Shown in pieces: positions 37,301 to 46,853 of a stretch of DNA of 64,000 bases. Each line of letters opens with the position of its first letter. Positions within the stretch are counted from its first letter, which is position 1. The position numbers were made by a program, and so were the translations under genes. The DNA is taken from NCBI RefSeq assembly GCF_014838715.1, contig NZ_CP061947.1:2790001-2854000 (forward strand), in the 5' to 3' direction. The DNA is from Algoriphagus sp. Y33. Lineage in GTDB: Bacteria > Bacteroidota > Bacteroidia > Cytophagales > Cyclobacteriaceae. The notes beneath the pieces are model-generated. The model worked only from the letters and a program-made list of their open reading frames with translations, was not told the DNA's origin and made no database searches.

Positions 37301-37687
37301 ATGCAATTACTCGGTATACACCATATAGCCATTATCTGTAAAGATTATGAGCGTTCGAAAAAATTCTATACTGAAATACTTGGTTTAGAGATCAAACAGG
37401 AAATCTTCCGTGCCGAAAGGAGTTCGTATAAATTAGATTTGACGCTGAACGGAATCTATATCCTTGAGTTATTTTCTTTTCCTTCTCCTCCTGACCGTCC
37501 ATCCCGACCGGAAGCTGTCGGATTGAGACATTTAGCCTTTGCCGTAACAGATTTAGATCAATGCATACATCATTTGGATAACCACCAAATACGCTCTGAG
37601 TCTATAAGAATAGATGAATTTACCGGAAAGCGATTCACTTTCATAGCAGATCCTGATGGCTTACCGATAGAGTTTTATGAAGTATAG
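37301..37687 (+). CDS. VOC-superfamily protein (glyoxalase-like, YaeR type)
   Basis: A 128-residue single-domain vicinal-oxygen-chelate protein. It starts LGIHHIAIICKDYERSKKFYTEILGLE and ends FIADPDGLPIEFYE; metal ligands are likely His in HHIA, the central HLAF and the terminal Glu in EFYE. The middle segment ELFSFPSPPDRPSRPEAVGLRHLAF matches the YaeR subgroup of unknown substrate. It follows the S9 peptidase gene by 12 bases and probably shares its transcript; an intrinsic terminator follows. Confidence 0.88.
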   Translation: MQLLGIHHIAIICKDYERSKKFYTEILGLEIKQEIFRAERSSYKLDLTLNGIYILELFSFPSPPDRPSRPEAVGLRHLAFAVTDLDQCIHHLDNHQIRSESIRIDEFTGKRFTFIADPDGLPIEFYEV

Positions 37688-37695
37688 TGACTAAA

Positions 37696-37725
37696 AAAAG
37701 CCCGAGAACTTTCTCGGGCTTTTCT
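37696..37725. terminator. Bidirectional terminator between VOC and susD genes
   Basis: A 12-base perfect stem (AAAAGCCCGAGA with TCTCGGGCTTTT) and a four-base loop, with A and T runs outside both arms. It serves the plus-strand VOC gene and the convergent susD-like gene. Confidence 0.9.
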
Positions 37726-37746
37726 ATTAATATCCAATCCTAACAA

Positions 37747-39240
37747 TTAAGATGGGTTTTGGATCATATTGTCATTTGCATTCAACTCATCTATTGGAAT
37801 TCTCCATTGCCAGTTGTTAGTACCTGCCGGCTCTGTGAATTTACCGTTGATGACTGATTCTACCTGATTAGTTCCCGTTCTATCCAAAGGAAGGTTAAGG
37901 CGCTTTAAATCATAGAATCTGAATCCTTCTCCCCACAATTCAATTCTTCTCTGGATCATTATTTCTTCAATCAAAGCTTCTCCAGTATTTGTGGATTTAA
38001 CGTATTCCGGATCTCTTTTGGATACTAAGTCAAAAAGAATGTCAGCGGCTTCCGAATCATCCCCACGACGAGCTAAAGCCTCAGCTTCAATAAGGTACAT
38101 TTCCGCGGCCCTCATATAAGGCACATCCCCTACAGATGATGCATTCGCCTGGGCAAGAAACTTACGATTCATATAATCATACTTACTGAAACTAGATAGT
38201 GTCATCTCATCAATAAAAGGATCTCTCAATTCCGGGTCTGAGGCATTTGGATCCCATAGACCTTTTCTATAATCTGAATCAGAAATCATATCATAAAGCT
38301 TGCTATTAATGGCTTTAGGGTTCCCTCGAATGTTGGTCGAACTAAAGTTTAAAGACATGTAAGCAAAGAATGAAGCAAAGAAAGTTCCTTGGTCATCTAC
38401 CTGACGGCTACCCCATATCCATTCTGGATTTTCCACAGAATTAAATCCCTGATAGAGTTGACTTTCCGACATCAACTGAAATCCTTCACGAGCTTCACTT
38501 GCCATTTCAGCAGCCAATGAATAATTACCTTGAGTCAATGCAATTCTAGCTTTGATGCCTTTTGCCACATTGATGTTTATGTGAGAAGTCGCATTTCTAG
38601 CTTCATCCAATAGTTCAATAGCAGCATTTATATCAGTGTTAATCTGAGTATAAACTTCTTCCACTGTATTTCTGGATCCTCCCTCAGTGATTGGTTCTAT
38701 TACAATAGGAACGCCCATTTGTGAATTCGCTCCGGCAGCATCGTAGCGCCCAGCAAACATCTGAACCAAGTTGAAATGTGCCCACGCTCTATAAGCCAAT
38801 GCCTGACCTTTAATCTCATCCCTTTCTTCCTGAGTTCCTTCCGCATCGTCAATATTGGCTATAATCATATTGGCATTACCAATTACTTTGTAATAATATC
38901 TCCATACAAATCGAACATCACCTGAGTTTTCATTAAGGTGGTTCAACCATCTTGCTGTAGAAACATACCAGCCATTACCAGTAGTAGTGAAGACCACATC
39001 TTCACCCATTACTTCACGCATAATCATTACACCACTTTCAGCCGCCTGACCCTGACTGTCAAAACGAATATGGAGCATTCTATGAATACCGTTTAATGCA
39101 GCCATTGCATTCTGAGTAGATTCAAAAGCTTCTTCTACACCTACTGCATCCGTTGGAGTTGTATCCAGATAATCCTCCGCGCAACTAGTTGTAAACAAAA
39201 GTGACCCTACTATAACTATTTTACTAATATTTTTTTTCAT
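37747..39240 (-). CDS. SusD/RagB-family nutrient-binding lipoprotein (pair 2)
   Basis: A 497-residue RagB/SusD-type surface lipoprotein. The signal peptide ends at Cys20 (LFTTSC) followed by AEDYLDTTPTDAV, the typical opening. Helical TPR-like parts include QALAYRAWAHFNLVQMFAG (about 145-165) and PYMRAAEMYLIEAEALAR near 375-395, and the C-terminal region RRIELWGEGFRFYDLKRL is diagnostic. It is the second gene of the pair, starting 10 bases after the SusC-like gene. The pair is flanked on both sides by genes for secreted S9 peptidases, so its cargo may be peptides. Confidence 0.94.
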   Translation of the reverse strand: MKKNISKIVIVGSLLFTTSCAEDYLDTTPTDAVGVEEAFESTQNAMAALNGIHRMLHIRFDSQGQAAESGVMIMREVMGEDVVFTTTGNGWYVSTARWLNHLNENSGDVRFVWRYYYKVIGNANMIIANIDDAEGTQEERDEIKGQALAYRAWAHFNLVQMFAGRYDAAGANSQMGVPIVIEPITEGGSRNTVEEVYTQINTDINAAIELLDEARNATSHININVAKGIKARIALTQGNYSLAAEMASEAREGFQLMSESQLYQGFNSVENPEWIWGSRQVDDQGTFFASFFAYMSLNFSSTNIRGNPKAINSKLYDMISDSDYRKGLWDPNASDPELRDPFIDEMTLSSFSKYDYMNRKFLAQANASSVGDVPYMRAAEMYLIEAEALARRGDDSEAADILFDLVSKRDPEYVKSTNTGEALIEEIMIQRRIELWGEGFRFYDLKRLNLPLDRTGTNQVESVINGKFTEPAGTNNWQWRIPIDELNANDNMIQNPS

Positions 39241-39250
39241 TGTCTTCTAA

Positions 39251-42200
39251 TTAGAGTGTTAAATTAACTCCCAAAGTGAAAGATCTCGCTGGAGTATAGG
39301 TGTTTGAAGTAGTTCCACTGAACGTACCGGATACATACATGCCTTTCCTTGAAGAAGCCCAACCCAAGTTTTCACCAGCTAAATAAACCGTGGCACCTTT
39401 CACTTTAATCCTGTCCAAAAACGGTTTAGGAAGAGTATATGCAAGGTTTATCGAACGCAAATTTAGATAGGATGCAGAAGTCAACCATCTATCAGACTGA
39501 ACATTGGTATTAGCTGCACCCGATACATCCATTTTAGGGACATCGGTAACATCACCCGGTTTTTGCCATCTGTTCAAGATGTCTGTGTGCAAGGCACCGC
39601 CTTCTGTACCAGCATCCATCAATCCCGCGTAGATCCCATCGTAAATATCTCCACCTACTGAGAAACTCATCAACACGCTAAGACTAAACCCTTTGTAGTT
39701 GAAGGTATTGGTAACACCCCCGAAGAAGTCAGGTATTGCGCTTCCTGCATAGTGAAATCTTGCATTTCCTTGATCAATAGTAAGGGTATCAGTTCCTATG
39801 ATTCTTATATCTTCATCATCCTCACTAAATTCCTCCGCTCTAAATAGACCATCTCCAGTTTCAGGGTCAACTCCATACCAGTCTCTTAGCCAGAAGTCAT
39901 AAATAGAACTTCCCACTTCATACTTTTTGGTTGCTTCAATTTGTTCCTCGAAAGGTAATTTCTTGAATTCATTTGCAAAAGTTGAAACGTTCAGACCCAC
40001 ATTCCATGTAAAATCACCTGATCTTACCACATCACCTGCAATACTGAACTCGATACCTTGGTTGCTCATAGTCCCTATATTCTGGAATCTACTTTCTAGA
40101 CCTGTCGTCAAAGACAAGGGTACTTCGAAAAGCAAGTTTTCTGACTCTCTGTAATAATATTCAAGGGTACCTTGAAATCTATTGGCAAATGCAAAATCCA
40201 AACCTACGTCAAATGTATTGTTAGATTCCCATAATAATCCATTTGCAGCAAGGGAAGCCTGTAAAATGCCCGGCTCGGAAGCATTATTATAGCCTAAATC
40301 ATAGAGTGCCTGCCAAGGGTAGTAATTCGCATCCCCGTTTGAAAATTCAAGCTTGTTGTTTCCTACTTGTCCATAGGATGCTCTTAATTTCATCAACTGA
40401 ATGGAGCTTGAATTAAAGAAGCTCTCCTGATCGATGGTCCATGCAGCACCAACTGAGAAGAAATTACCCCACCTTACATCGCTGGAGAATCTAGATGAAC
40501 CGTCTCTTCTAAAAGAAGCAGAAAAGGAATACTTGTCATCATAGACATAATTTAATCTACTGAAATACGATTCGATTCTATCCACATCCACACGACCAGT
40601 GGCAGAGGTAGTAGTCACAAAGTTATCAGGCTCAATATTTCCCGCTACAATCTGATCTTGCTTGCCTAAATACTGCCTGTCAATCCGAAGGTTATAGTTT
40701 TCATGCCCTACCAACGCCTCTACAAAATGTTTATTTTTAAACACTTTTGAATAAGATAGCAGCTGATTAAACGTCAAGGAGTTTGTTCTGATATTTTCTC
40801 TATTTGTTCTTCCTGCAGGAGCTCCATCTCCAACAATTTGGTTATCATACCCTATTTCCAATAAAGAAGTCATATCCGTAGATATATTGGTTCTGAATGT
40901 GAAATCCTTCAGAAAAGTAGCTTCTACATATCCTCTCCCAGAGAGAACATCTCTATCAAATGAATCAATATTTAAGAGTGTTTCTTGAACCGCATGCCTT
41001 CCAGCAGATGCATCTGATCCTCTGCTTGGAAGACCTAGTTCTGACAAATTTCCCGTATCATAGATTCTTTCATTGTTCTCATCAAGAATATACCCACCTG
41101 TTTGCATATTTTGAGCATAAACAGGATATATAGGGCCTATATTTCTAGCGAAGAAAAATGGGTTGACATAACTAGTACTCCCCGTAGTTCTGGCGTTGTT
41201 TCCTTCACTCATGGTAGCAGATACATTTAAACCAGTTTTTAGCCAGTCAGTCGCCTGAGTATTCACATTGACACGACCTGTGAATCTTTCTATATCAGAT
41301 TTAATCACAAATCCCTGCTCGTTTAAATAGTTAAACGACGTGTAGAAATCTGTCTTTTCCGAACCGCCAGAATAAGTCATATTATATTCTTTACGATCGC
41401 CTGTCCTTTGAAGGAAATCATACCAATCCAATCCTTCAAAGTTATTTACAGCATTTGGATTTAATGTTCCGTCCAAACCTACAACCTGATCGTTTGGTAC
41501 ATTATAAATATTATACTTTAACACGTTATCTATTAAACTAGACGAAGCGTATTGAGCAGCTGACTCTGCAGTTTGCCCAGATCCAAGCCTACTGTTTTTT
41601 AGAGACTCCCAAACCAACGGATAATACTGTCCTGCATTTACGCGATTATACTCAGGTAGAGCTCTGCCCGAATAACCCTGCTGAACTTTTAAATTAAAGG
41701 TAGGTTTATTCTTTTTACCTGTTTTAGTGGTGATCATGATCACACCATTGGCAGCTCTAGATCCATACAACGCAGCGGAAGACGCATCCTTTAAGATGGT
41801 CATATCTTCAATATCCGAAGGGTTAAGATTGGACAGATCTCCATCATAAGGCACTCCATCTACTACATACAATGGAGAAGAAGATGAATTCACTGAACCA
41901 ACTCCACGAATTCTTATTGCAGGTGTAGCACCGGGCTGTCCAGAAGAAGAGGTGGTGATTACACCTGGAGCCTGTCCTTCTATCGCATTTATCACATTAT
42001 TTATAGGTCGGTCAGCAATCTTATCTCCCTTAAGAGAAACTGCTGAACCTGTAAAGTTACCTTTATCTACAGTACCACCATAAGCAGTGATCACTACTTC
42101 ATCCAGATTCTGGGCATCAGGCTCTAAGCTCACATTTATCACCGATCTATTGCCGATGGCCTCCTCCTTCGAACTGTAACCGATGTAACTGAACACCAAA

Positions 42201-42409
42201 GTCTGAGAACCTTCGGGAACTTCAAGCGAATAGGTACCATCCAAGTCTGAGACTACTCCAATGGTAGTACCTTTCACCAAAATACTGACTCCAATGAGTC
42301 CTTCGGGCTCTTCATCGGAAATTACTCTACCGGTGATAACGCGCTGCTGAGCAAAAACGCTACCGGTAATCAGTAATCCAAAGAGCATACTGAGTAATGC
42401 TTTTTTCAT
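39251..42409 (-). CDS. SusC/RagA-family TonB-linked outer-membrane transporter (pair 2)
   Basis: A 1052-residue outer-membrane receptor. A signal peptide (1-20, ending VFAQ) is followed by a carboxypeptidase-D-regulatory-like domain (about 22-100: GVVSDLDGTYSLEV, VFSYIGYSSKEE), plug (about 103-230: DEVVITAYGGTVDKGNFTGS, VSSS-like SVNSSSSPLYVVDGVPYDGD, MTILKDASSAALYGSRAANGVIMITTKTG) and a barrel ending FTLGVNLTL. It differs clearly from the SusC of pair 1 in barrel and plug sequence, so the two pairs are not recent duplicates. It heads the minus-strand operon with the SusD-like gene. Confidence 0.95.
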   Translation of the reverse strand: MKKALLSMLFGLLITGSVFAQQRVITGRVISDEEPEGLIGVSILVKGTTIGVVSDLDGTYSLEVPEGSQTLVFSYIGYSSKEEAIGNRSVINVSLEPDAQNLDEVVITAYGGTVDKGNFTGSAVSLKGDKIADRPINNVINAIEGQAPGVITTSSSGQPGATPAIRIRGVGSVNSSSSPLYVVDGVPYDGDLSNLNPSDIEDMTILKDASSAALYGSRAANGVIMITTKTGKKNKPTFNLKVQQGYSGRALPEYNRVNAGQYYPLVWESLKNSRLGSGQTAESAAQYASSSLIDNVLKYNIYNVPNDQVVGLDGTLNPNAVNNFEGLDWYDFLQRTGDRKEYNMTYSGGSEKTDFYTSFNYLNEQGFVIKSDIERFTGRVNVNTQATDWLKTGLNVSATMSEGNNARTTGSTSYVNPFFFARNIGPIYPVYAQNMQTGGYILDENNERIYDTGNLSELGLPSRGSDASAGRHAVQETLLNIDSFDRDVLSGRGYVEATFLKDFTFRTNISTDMTSLLEIGYDNQIVGDGAPAGRTNRENIRTNSLTFNQLLSYSKVFKNKHFVEALVGHENYNLRIDRQYLGKQDQIVAGNIEPDNFVTTTSATGRVDVDRIESYFSRLNYVYDDKYSFSASFRRDGSSRFSSDVRWGNFFSVGAAWTIDQESFFNSSSIQLMKLRASYGQVGNNKLEFSNGDANYYPWQALYDLGYNNASEPGILQASLAANGLLWESNNTFDVGLDFAFANRFQGTLEYYYRESENLLFEVPLSLTTGLESRFQNIGTMSNQGIEFSIAGDVVRSGDFTWNVGLNVSTFANEFKKLPFEEQIEATKKYEVGSSIYDFWLRDWYGVDPETGDGLFRAEEFSEDDEDIRIIGTDTLTIDQGNARFHYAGSAIPDFFGGVTNTFNYKGFSLSVLMSFSVGGDIYDGIYAGLMDAGTEGGALHTDILNRWQKPGDVTDVPKMDVSGAANTNVQSDRWLTSASYLNLRSINLAYTLPKPFLDRIKVKGATVYLAGENLGWASSRKGMYVSGTFSGTTSNTYTPARSFTLGVNLTL

Positions 42410-42858
42410 AAGTTAAATTAATTGGTAATAAACACAGCCTCACCTTGAGGTTGCTTTTTCTTAATAGGAAATTTATAGGTGTTAGACTTTCAGAATTGAA
42501 ATCTGAGAAAACAGCAATTTTTGCGTGCTCTTAATCAGGTATCTATTGTCAAGTTCAATTCTCATAATCCTTCTATTTGCAGTATCAAATCGCAAGTCGG
42601 CAAAAAGTTAAAAACACCGCTTACTCGAAATCGGACACTTTTATTATTTATATCTGGGTCTTAATATCGTAAATTTAACATCAATTATGATTTTCCTAGC
42701 CATAACGGCCAAAAAATCACCCCAAATCTGGAAAATAAACGTAAAATCTGTTCAAAACCTTTAATTGGCGATATTTTGTATTATTTGAAGAGTAAAAAAG
42801 CTCCCCTATCCGATCATCGGTATAAGGAAGCTTCCCTTTCTAAACTTTTTTCAAGCAA
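42410..42858. other. Intergenic region between pair 2 and the second S9 peptidase gene
   Basis: This 449-base AT-rich region holds the promoter of the minus-strand susC gene, which I could not pinpoint, and the peptidase terminator at its right end. A small palindrome CCTCACCTTGAGG (42438-42450) lies about 30 bases before the susC ATG. No gene is recognised. Confidence 0.5.
42792..42832 (-). terminator. Probable terminator of the second S9 peptidase gene
   Basis: An imperfect hairpin (AAGCTCCCCTATCCG against CGGTATAAGGAAGCTT, five-base loop) with a T run on the minus strand, about 27 bases past the stop codon of the peptidase gene. Confidence 0.55.
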
Positions 42859-45294
42859 TTACTTGCCTTCATCAAGCTTATTCCTGTCTTTCACATACTT
42901 CTCAAGCCAACTATCCATTTCCCATAGCATATGATTAATGGATTCTTTTGCAGCATACCCATGGCTTTCATTGGGTAAGAAAACCAATCTTGCAGTTGCA
43001 CCGTGGCCTTTCAATGCATTATAATACCGCTCAGACTGAATAGGAAACGTACCCGAATTATTGTCTGCCTGTCCATGTATCAACAAAATGGGAGTTTCCA
43101 CTTTATGGGCAAATGAGAATGGGGACATATTGAAATAGACCTCCGGAGCTTCCCAATACGTTCTTTGCTCATATTGGAAACCAAAAGGGGTCAAAGTCCT
43201 ATTATATGCACCACTTCTGGCAATCCCGGCAGCAAATAGATTAGTGTGGGAAAGTAAATTAGCTGTCATAAAGGCTCCGTATGAGTGGCCTCCCACAGCG
43301 ATTCTATCTCTGTCGCCTATTCCCAAATCCACGATTTCATCAATGGCAGCTTCCGCATTGGCCACAAGCTGATCAATAAAGTAGTCGTTTGGTTCCTTGT
43401 CCCCCTCTCCTACTATCGGCATTTCCGTTCTATCCATTACGGCATATCCCCTTGTCACCCAGAAAAGCGGTGAACCATAATTCACGCGGGTAAATGCGTA
43501 TTGGGAACCTCTTACCTGCGCAGCAACCTCCTTGGATTTGTATTCTCTTGGATACGCCCACATCAACACGGGAAGTGGTGCGTCTTTTCCGGCTTCAAAT
43601 CCTTCGGGAGTATAAATCACAGCCGATAGGTTCAAGCCATCATTTCTTTCATAGGTCACCAACTGTTTTTGGATACCTTTAATGGATTCATAGGGGTTAT
43701 CAAAGTCCGTGAGCTGCCGTGGAGCAATTCTCTTTTTAGTATTTACCAGCCAATAGTTAGGCTGGATATCAGTGCTCTCTTTAATCGTCACAAACTCAGT
43801 GGCATCTTCACTCAGAACCTTAGCCACACGCTCGTAATAGGGTGCCTGGGATCTCCACAGGATATTCTCATCCTTGGTCTTTGTGTTGAATGTAGATAAA
43901 TAAGGCATATCCCCTTCAGGCGAACCTCCAGGGCTTGTCATATACACCAAATCTCCCTTTCGCAGCAATACCTTTTTCCCAAACTCATTTTCGATCATGA
44001 CCGGATCTCCGGGATCATTATACAAATCGTCAAAAGACCGTTCTATTATCATTCGCTTGGCTTGCGATGGATCGGATGGATTAATCACTGACCGAAGGTC
44101 TTTTCTGCTTTTTGACCAACGTTCATTCATAATGGCAAATGAATCATCTGACCAATCAATGCCTGCAAATCGATAAGACGAGGTAGCTAACTTTTGTTTT
44201 GCCCCAGAGAAAGGAGCCTCCAAAGTGTACACAATTTCCCGCTCTTCCATCTCGACACGGGCATCTCCCCCGTCCTGAGCCTCTACCCAGTAAAGCACTG
44301 CCGGCTTATCCGCTCTCCAACTGATATACCTTGGACCGGTCACCGTAGCATCAAAGCCTGTTGGTCTATTTTCATCCAAGGGTATTTCTGCTAAAGTCTT
44401 TACTTTTTTCCCGTCTTTCGACCAAATTTCCACATCATAAGGGAATCTATTTGCCGGTACTAAATACGAGAAGGGCTTTCTGATCAAGTCCACCAAAATA
44501 TAGCTTCCATCAGGAGAAAGATCAACGGATTTAATCATGCCTGTTGCTCCTATAGTTTTTTTGTTTCCTTCCAAATCCACCTCCATAAGCTGCGAATCCA
44601 TGAAGTAGGCAAAAAGCGTCTCATCATATGGGTTCTCTAGCAGGTCCTGATAGGTTCTGCTGGGTGCTGCATCTCCGGTAGTTTCCTGGATAATAGGTCC
44701 GGCAGGTGCGGAAGGTTTTTGCGGAATAGTGCCACGGTCAGGATTCACGGCTTTTACCAAGAGTTTATTGTCCGGTGTCCACGTGACTGCATTTCCATAA
44801 ATTTCATTAATAATATTTGCCGTAAGCTTTTTAGCTGAATTAGTACTCAGATCCACCAGCCAAAGGCTGATACCATCGGCATCTGTCTGCGTAAATGCCA
44901 TGTATTTCTCATCATGGGAAAACCTAAATCCACCCATGTTGGGCTGAGTAGGCAAGCCTGTTATCTGGCTTTCTTCACCTGATTGCGTATTCTTGATTTT
45001 GATGTTTTCTACCCCTATTTGTCTACTAGGGCCAGAGGTCGCCGGATTGATCCGCATACCTGCTATTTTCAATTCAGGCTGAGAAAGTACGGCTATACTT
45101 GGATTGTCCGATCTTTCCATCAGCAGCATCCAGTCACCATCCTTAGAAAACCTTACAGAAGGTGTGCTCGGTGCATTTACCAGATCAGCTATGGATTGTG
45201 GTGGTGTTTGATAGGTGCTTTGCGCCAGCAAGTCTGTCCAAAAGATGCTGAGGGAAATAGCTAACGCAAAAATTTTTGTAGCCTTTAATTTCAT
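42859..45294 (-). CDS. Secreted S9-family peptidase (prolyl-oligopeptidase/glutamyl-endopeptidase-like)
   Basis: An 811-residue exported serine peptidase. The signal peptide covers about residues 1-24 (DLLAQ). The propeller part extends to about 550, and the hydrolase domain follows with PLPVLMWAYPREYKSKEVA and the nucleophile Ser671 in GGHSYGAF, Asp744 in HGQADNNSGTFP and His778 in ESHGY. The domain layout resembles plant and bacterial glutamyl-endopeptidase-like S9D/S9C enzymes more than dipeptidyl peptidase IV. The gene neighbours SusCD pair 2 on the same strand, supporting a role in peptide breakdown for uptake. Cleavage specificity cannot be read from sequence. Confidence 0.9.
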   Translation of the reverse strand: MKLKATKIFALAISLSIFWTDLLAQSTYQTPPQSIADLVNAPSTPSVRFSKDGDWMLLMERSDNPSIAVLSQPELKIAGMRINPATSGPSRQIGVENIKIKNTQSGEESQITGLPTQPNMGGFRFSHDEKYMAFTQTDADGISLWLVDLSTNSAKKLTANIINEIYGNAVTWTPDNKLLVKAVNPDRGTIPQKPSAPAGPIIQETTGDAAPSRTYQDLLENPYDETLFAYFMDSQLMEVDLEGNKKTIGATGMIKSVDLSPDGSYILVDLIRKPFSYLVPANRFPYDVEIWSKDGKKVKTLAEIPLDENRPTGFDATVTGPRYISWRADKPAVLYWVEAQDGGDARVEMEEREIVYTLEAPFSGAKQKLATSSYRFAGIDWSDDSFAIMNERWSKSRKDLRSVINPSDPSQAKRMIIERSFDDLYNDPGDPVMIENEFGKKVLLRKGDLVYMTSPGGSPEGDMPYLSTFNTKTKDENILWRSQAPYYERVAKVLSEDATEFVTIKESTDIQPNYWLVNTKKRIAPRQLTDFDNPYESIKGIQKQLVTYERNDGLNLSAVIYTPEGFEAGKDAPLPVLMWAYPREYKSKEVAAQVRGSQYAFTRVNYGSPLFWVTRGYAVMDRTEMPIVGEGDKEPNDYFIDQLVANAEAAIDEIVDLGIGDRDRIAVGGHSYGAFMTANLLSHTNLFAAGIARSGAYNRTLTPFGFQYEQRTYWEAPEVYFNMSPFSFAHKVETPILLIHGQADNNSGTFPIQSERYYNALKGHGATARLVFLPNESHGYAAKESINHMLWEMDSWLEKYVKDRNKLDEGK

Positions 45295-45488
45295 AAGTTT
45301 ATATTTTGGTTAGGCCAATTTAACAAATTCTACCCGTCAGAATTTGTAGAATGACATAAGTGGCAAAAAGTCAGTTTGAACCTTAAGTTTAGGAATACAT
45401 GCTTTCAAGTCAATAGAAATAGTATAAAAAGGGAATCTTTTATCACCCCCATATTTTCCACCTTCGCATAAAATACACAATCTCAACT

Positions 45489-45905
45489 ATGGCAGAACTC
45501 AAAACCAAAGCAACCGAGGATTCAGTGGAAGACTTTCTCAACACAATAGCTCACCCCGTCCGAAGGGAGGATGGATTCAAGCTGTTGCAATTGTTCAAGG
45601 ATGAAACAAGTGAAGAGCCGGTGATGTGGGGCCCCAGCATCGTGGGTTTCGGGAAATACACTTATAAGTATCCTTCCGGAAAAGAAATGGAATGGTTTCC
45701 CGTAGGTTTTTCACCTAGAAAGCAGTCTTTATCAATCTATATCATGCTGGAAGACAATGACCTGAAGCCTTTTCTGATGAAGCTTGGAAAGTATAAAAAG
45801 GCCAAAGGCTGCCTTTACATCAGTAAATTGGCAGATATTGATGAGAAAACCTTTAGGGAAATGATCCGTTCTTCAATAAATTTAGTAAGAACAAAAAACC
45901 AGTAA
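45489..45905 (+). CDS. DUF1801 domain protein
   Basis: A 138-residue cytoplasmic protein of the DUF1801 (YdhG/YjbR-like) family. Typical segments are VEDFLNTIAHPVRREDGFKLLQLF, MWGPSIVGFGKYTYKYPSGKEMEWFPVGFSPRKQSLSIYIM and a Lys-rich middle leading to CLYISKLADIDEKTFREMI. Function unknown. Its stop codon is one base from the start of the DUF1835 gene, so the two are co-transcribed. Confidence 0.85.
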   Translation: MAELKTKATEDSVEDFLNTIAHPVRREDGFKLLQLFKDETSEEPVMWGPSIVGFGKYTYKYPSGKEMEWFPVGFSPRKQSLSIYIMLEDNDLKPFLMKLGKYKKAKGCLYISKLADIDEKTFREMIRSSINLVRTKNQ

Positions 45906-45906
45906 T

Positions 45907-46641
45907 ATGCTACATGTTTTGAATGGCGATTCGCTGGCATCCTCATTTCCGGCCAGCATTCCAGGCGAAGTTGCAATTGTTCGGGAAGCGTTGGTTGACG
46001 GCCCTGTGCATGCCGAATCTCTAGAAGAACTTTGGGTGATTCGAGACAAGTATCTCTCAAAAAAATACCCTGAGGCAGCTCAAGAGGACTATTTCACCAA
46101 AGTCGTCCCGGAATTTGAAAAAATCCTGACAGCTTCCGTGGAGACAAAAGTCTACCTTTGGTTTGAGCATGATTTATTTTGTCAGGTAAACCTGTGGTTT
46201 GTCGTGAATCTGCTCAAAAAGCACAAAGGCTCTGTGTACCTAGTAACGCCCACCACTGATCTAATAGAAGGTTTTGGAGGAATGAATCAGCTAAAATTGG
46301 AGCAAGCCTTTAGAGATGCAAGATTACTGACTGCAAACGAAAGACATATTCTTTCAGATATGTGGGAACTATACCAAAGGCAAAACATTTCGGAAGCATT
46401 AACCCTTTCAAGGCAAGTCGGTCCGGAACTTCCGTTTCTTTATCCTGTAGTAGCAGCTTGGAGAGAATCAATTCCCCATGGAGATTATCAGGGAAAGCCA
46501 AAAGCTGCTTTAAAAGAAATCGCTACTGAATTGGGAACAGATGATTTCGGAAAAATCTTCCGGGCTTTTCATATTAAGCATGCGATTTATGGTTACGGAG
46601 ATTTGCAGGCAAAACGGCTCTGGGAAGAATTGAAGCACTAA
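45907..46641 (+). CDS. DUF1835 domain protein
   Basis: A 244-residue cytoplasmic protein. It begins MLHVLNGDSLASSFPASIPGEVAIVREALVDGPV, the DUF1835 signature, with FEHDLFCQVNLWFVVNLLKK around residues 78-97 and an alpha-helical C-terminal half. Its biochemical activity is unknown. It forms a two-gene operon with the DUF1801 protein and converges on the ECF sigma factor unit, with an inverted repeat between the two. Confidence 0.82.
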   Translation: MLHVLNGDSLASSFPASIPGEVAIVREALVDGPVHAESLEELWVIRDKYLSKKYPEAAQEDYFTKVVPEFEKILTASVETKVYLWFEHDLFCQVNLWFVVNLLKKHKGSVYLVTPTTDLIEGFGGMNQLKLEQAFRDARLLTANERHILSDMWELYQRQNISEALTLSRQVGPELPFLYPVVAAWRESIPHGDYQGKPKAALKEIATELGTDDFGKIFRAFHIKHAIYGYGDLQAKRLWEELKH

Positions 46642-46720
46642 GTAAAAGGCTTTCCCATGAATTAGTAATCATTTTGTTTCAAAAAATTAATATTCTGTCA
46701 ATCAATCCCTTTTGGGTGAA

Positions 46721-46771
46721 GGTCAAAGGAAAAAGATGAAAGGTTAGCCTCTTTCACCCTTTTCCTTGTCC
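46721..46771. repeat. Imperfect inverted repeat between convergent genes
   Basis: Two arms of about 23 bases (46721-46743 starting GGTCAAAGG, and 46748-46771 ending CCTTGTCC) are complementary with a few mismatches and bulges. It lies between the convergent DUF1835 and sigma-partner genes and could act as a bidirectional terminator, though it has no long T run. Confidence 0.4.
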
Positions 46772-46853
46772 CTTTCTCCTTATCATCTAGATTTGCCCAG
46801 AAAATAACAGTTGGTGAGGTAATCCCGAAATTGACATTTGAGACAGCCCCTTC

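Noticed and set aside
29058..42409. The two SusC/SusD pairs as recent duplicates
   Set aside because: Plug, barrel and SusD sequences are clearly different; the SusD proteins belong to different subgroups.
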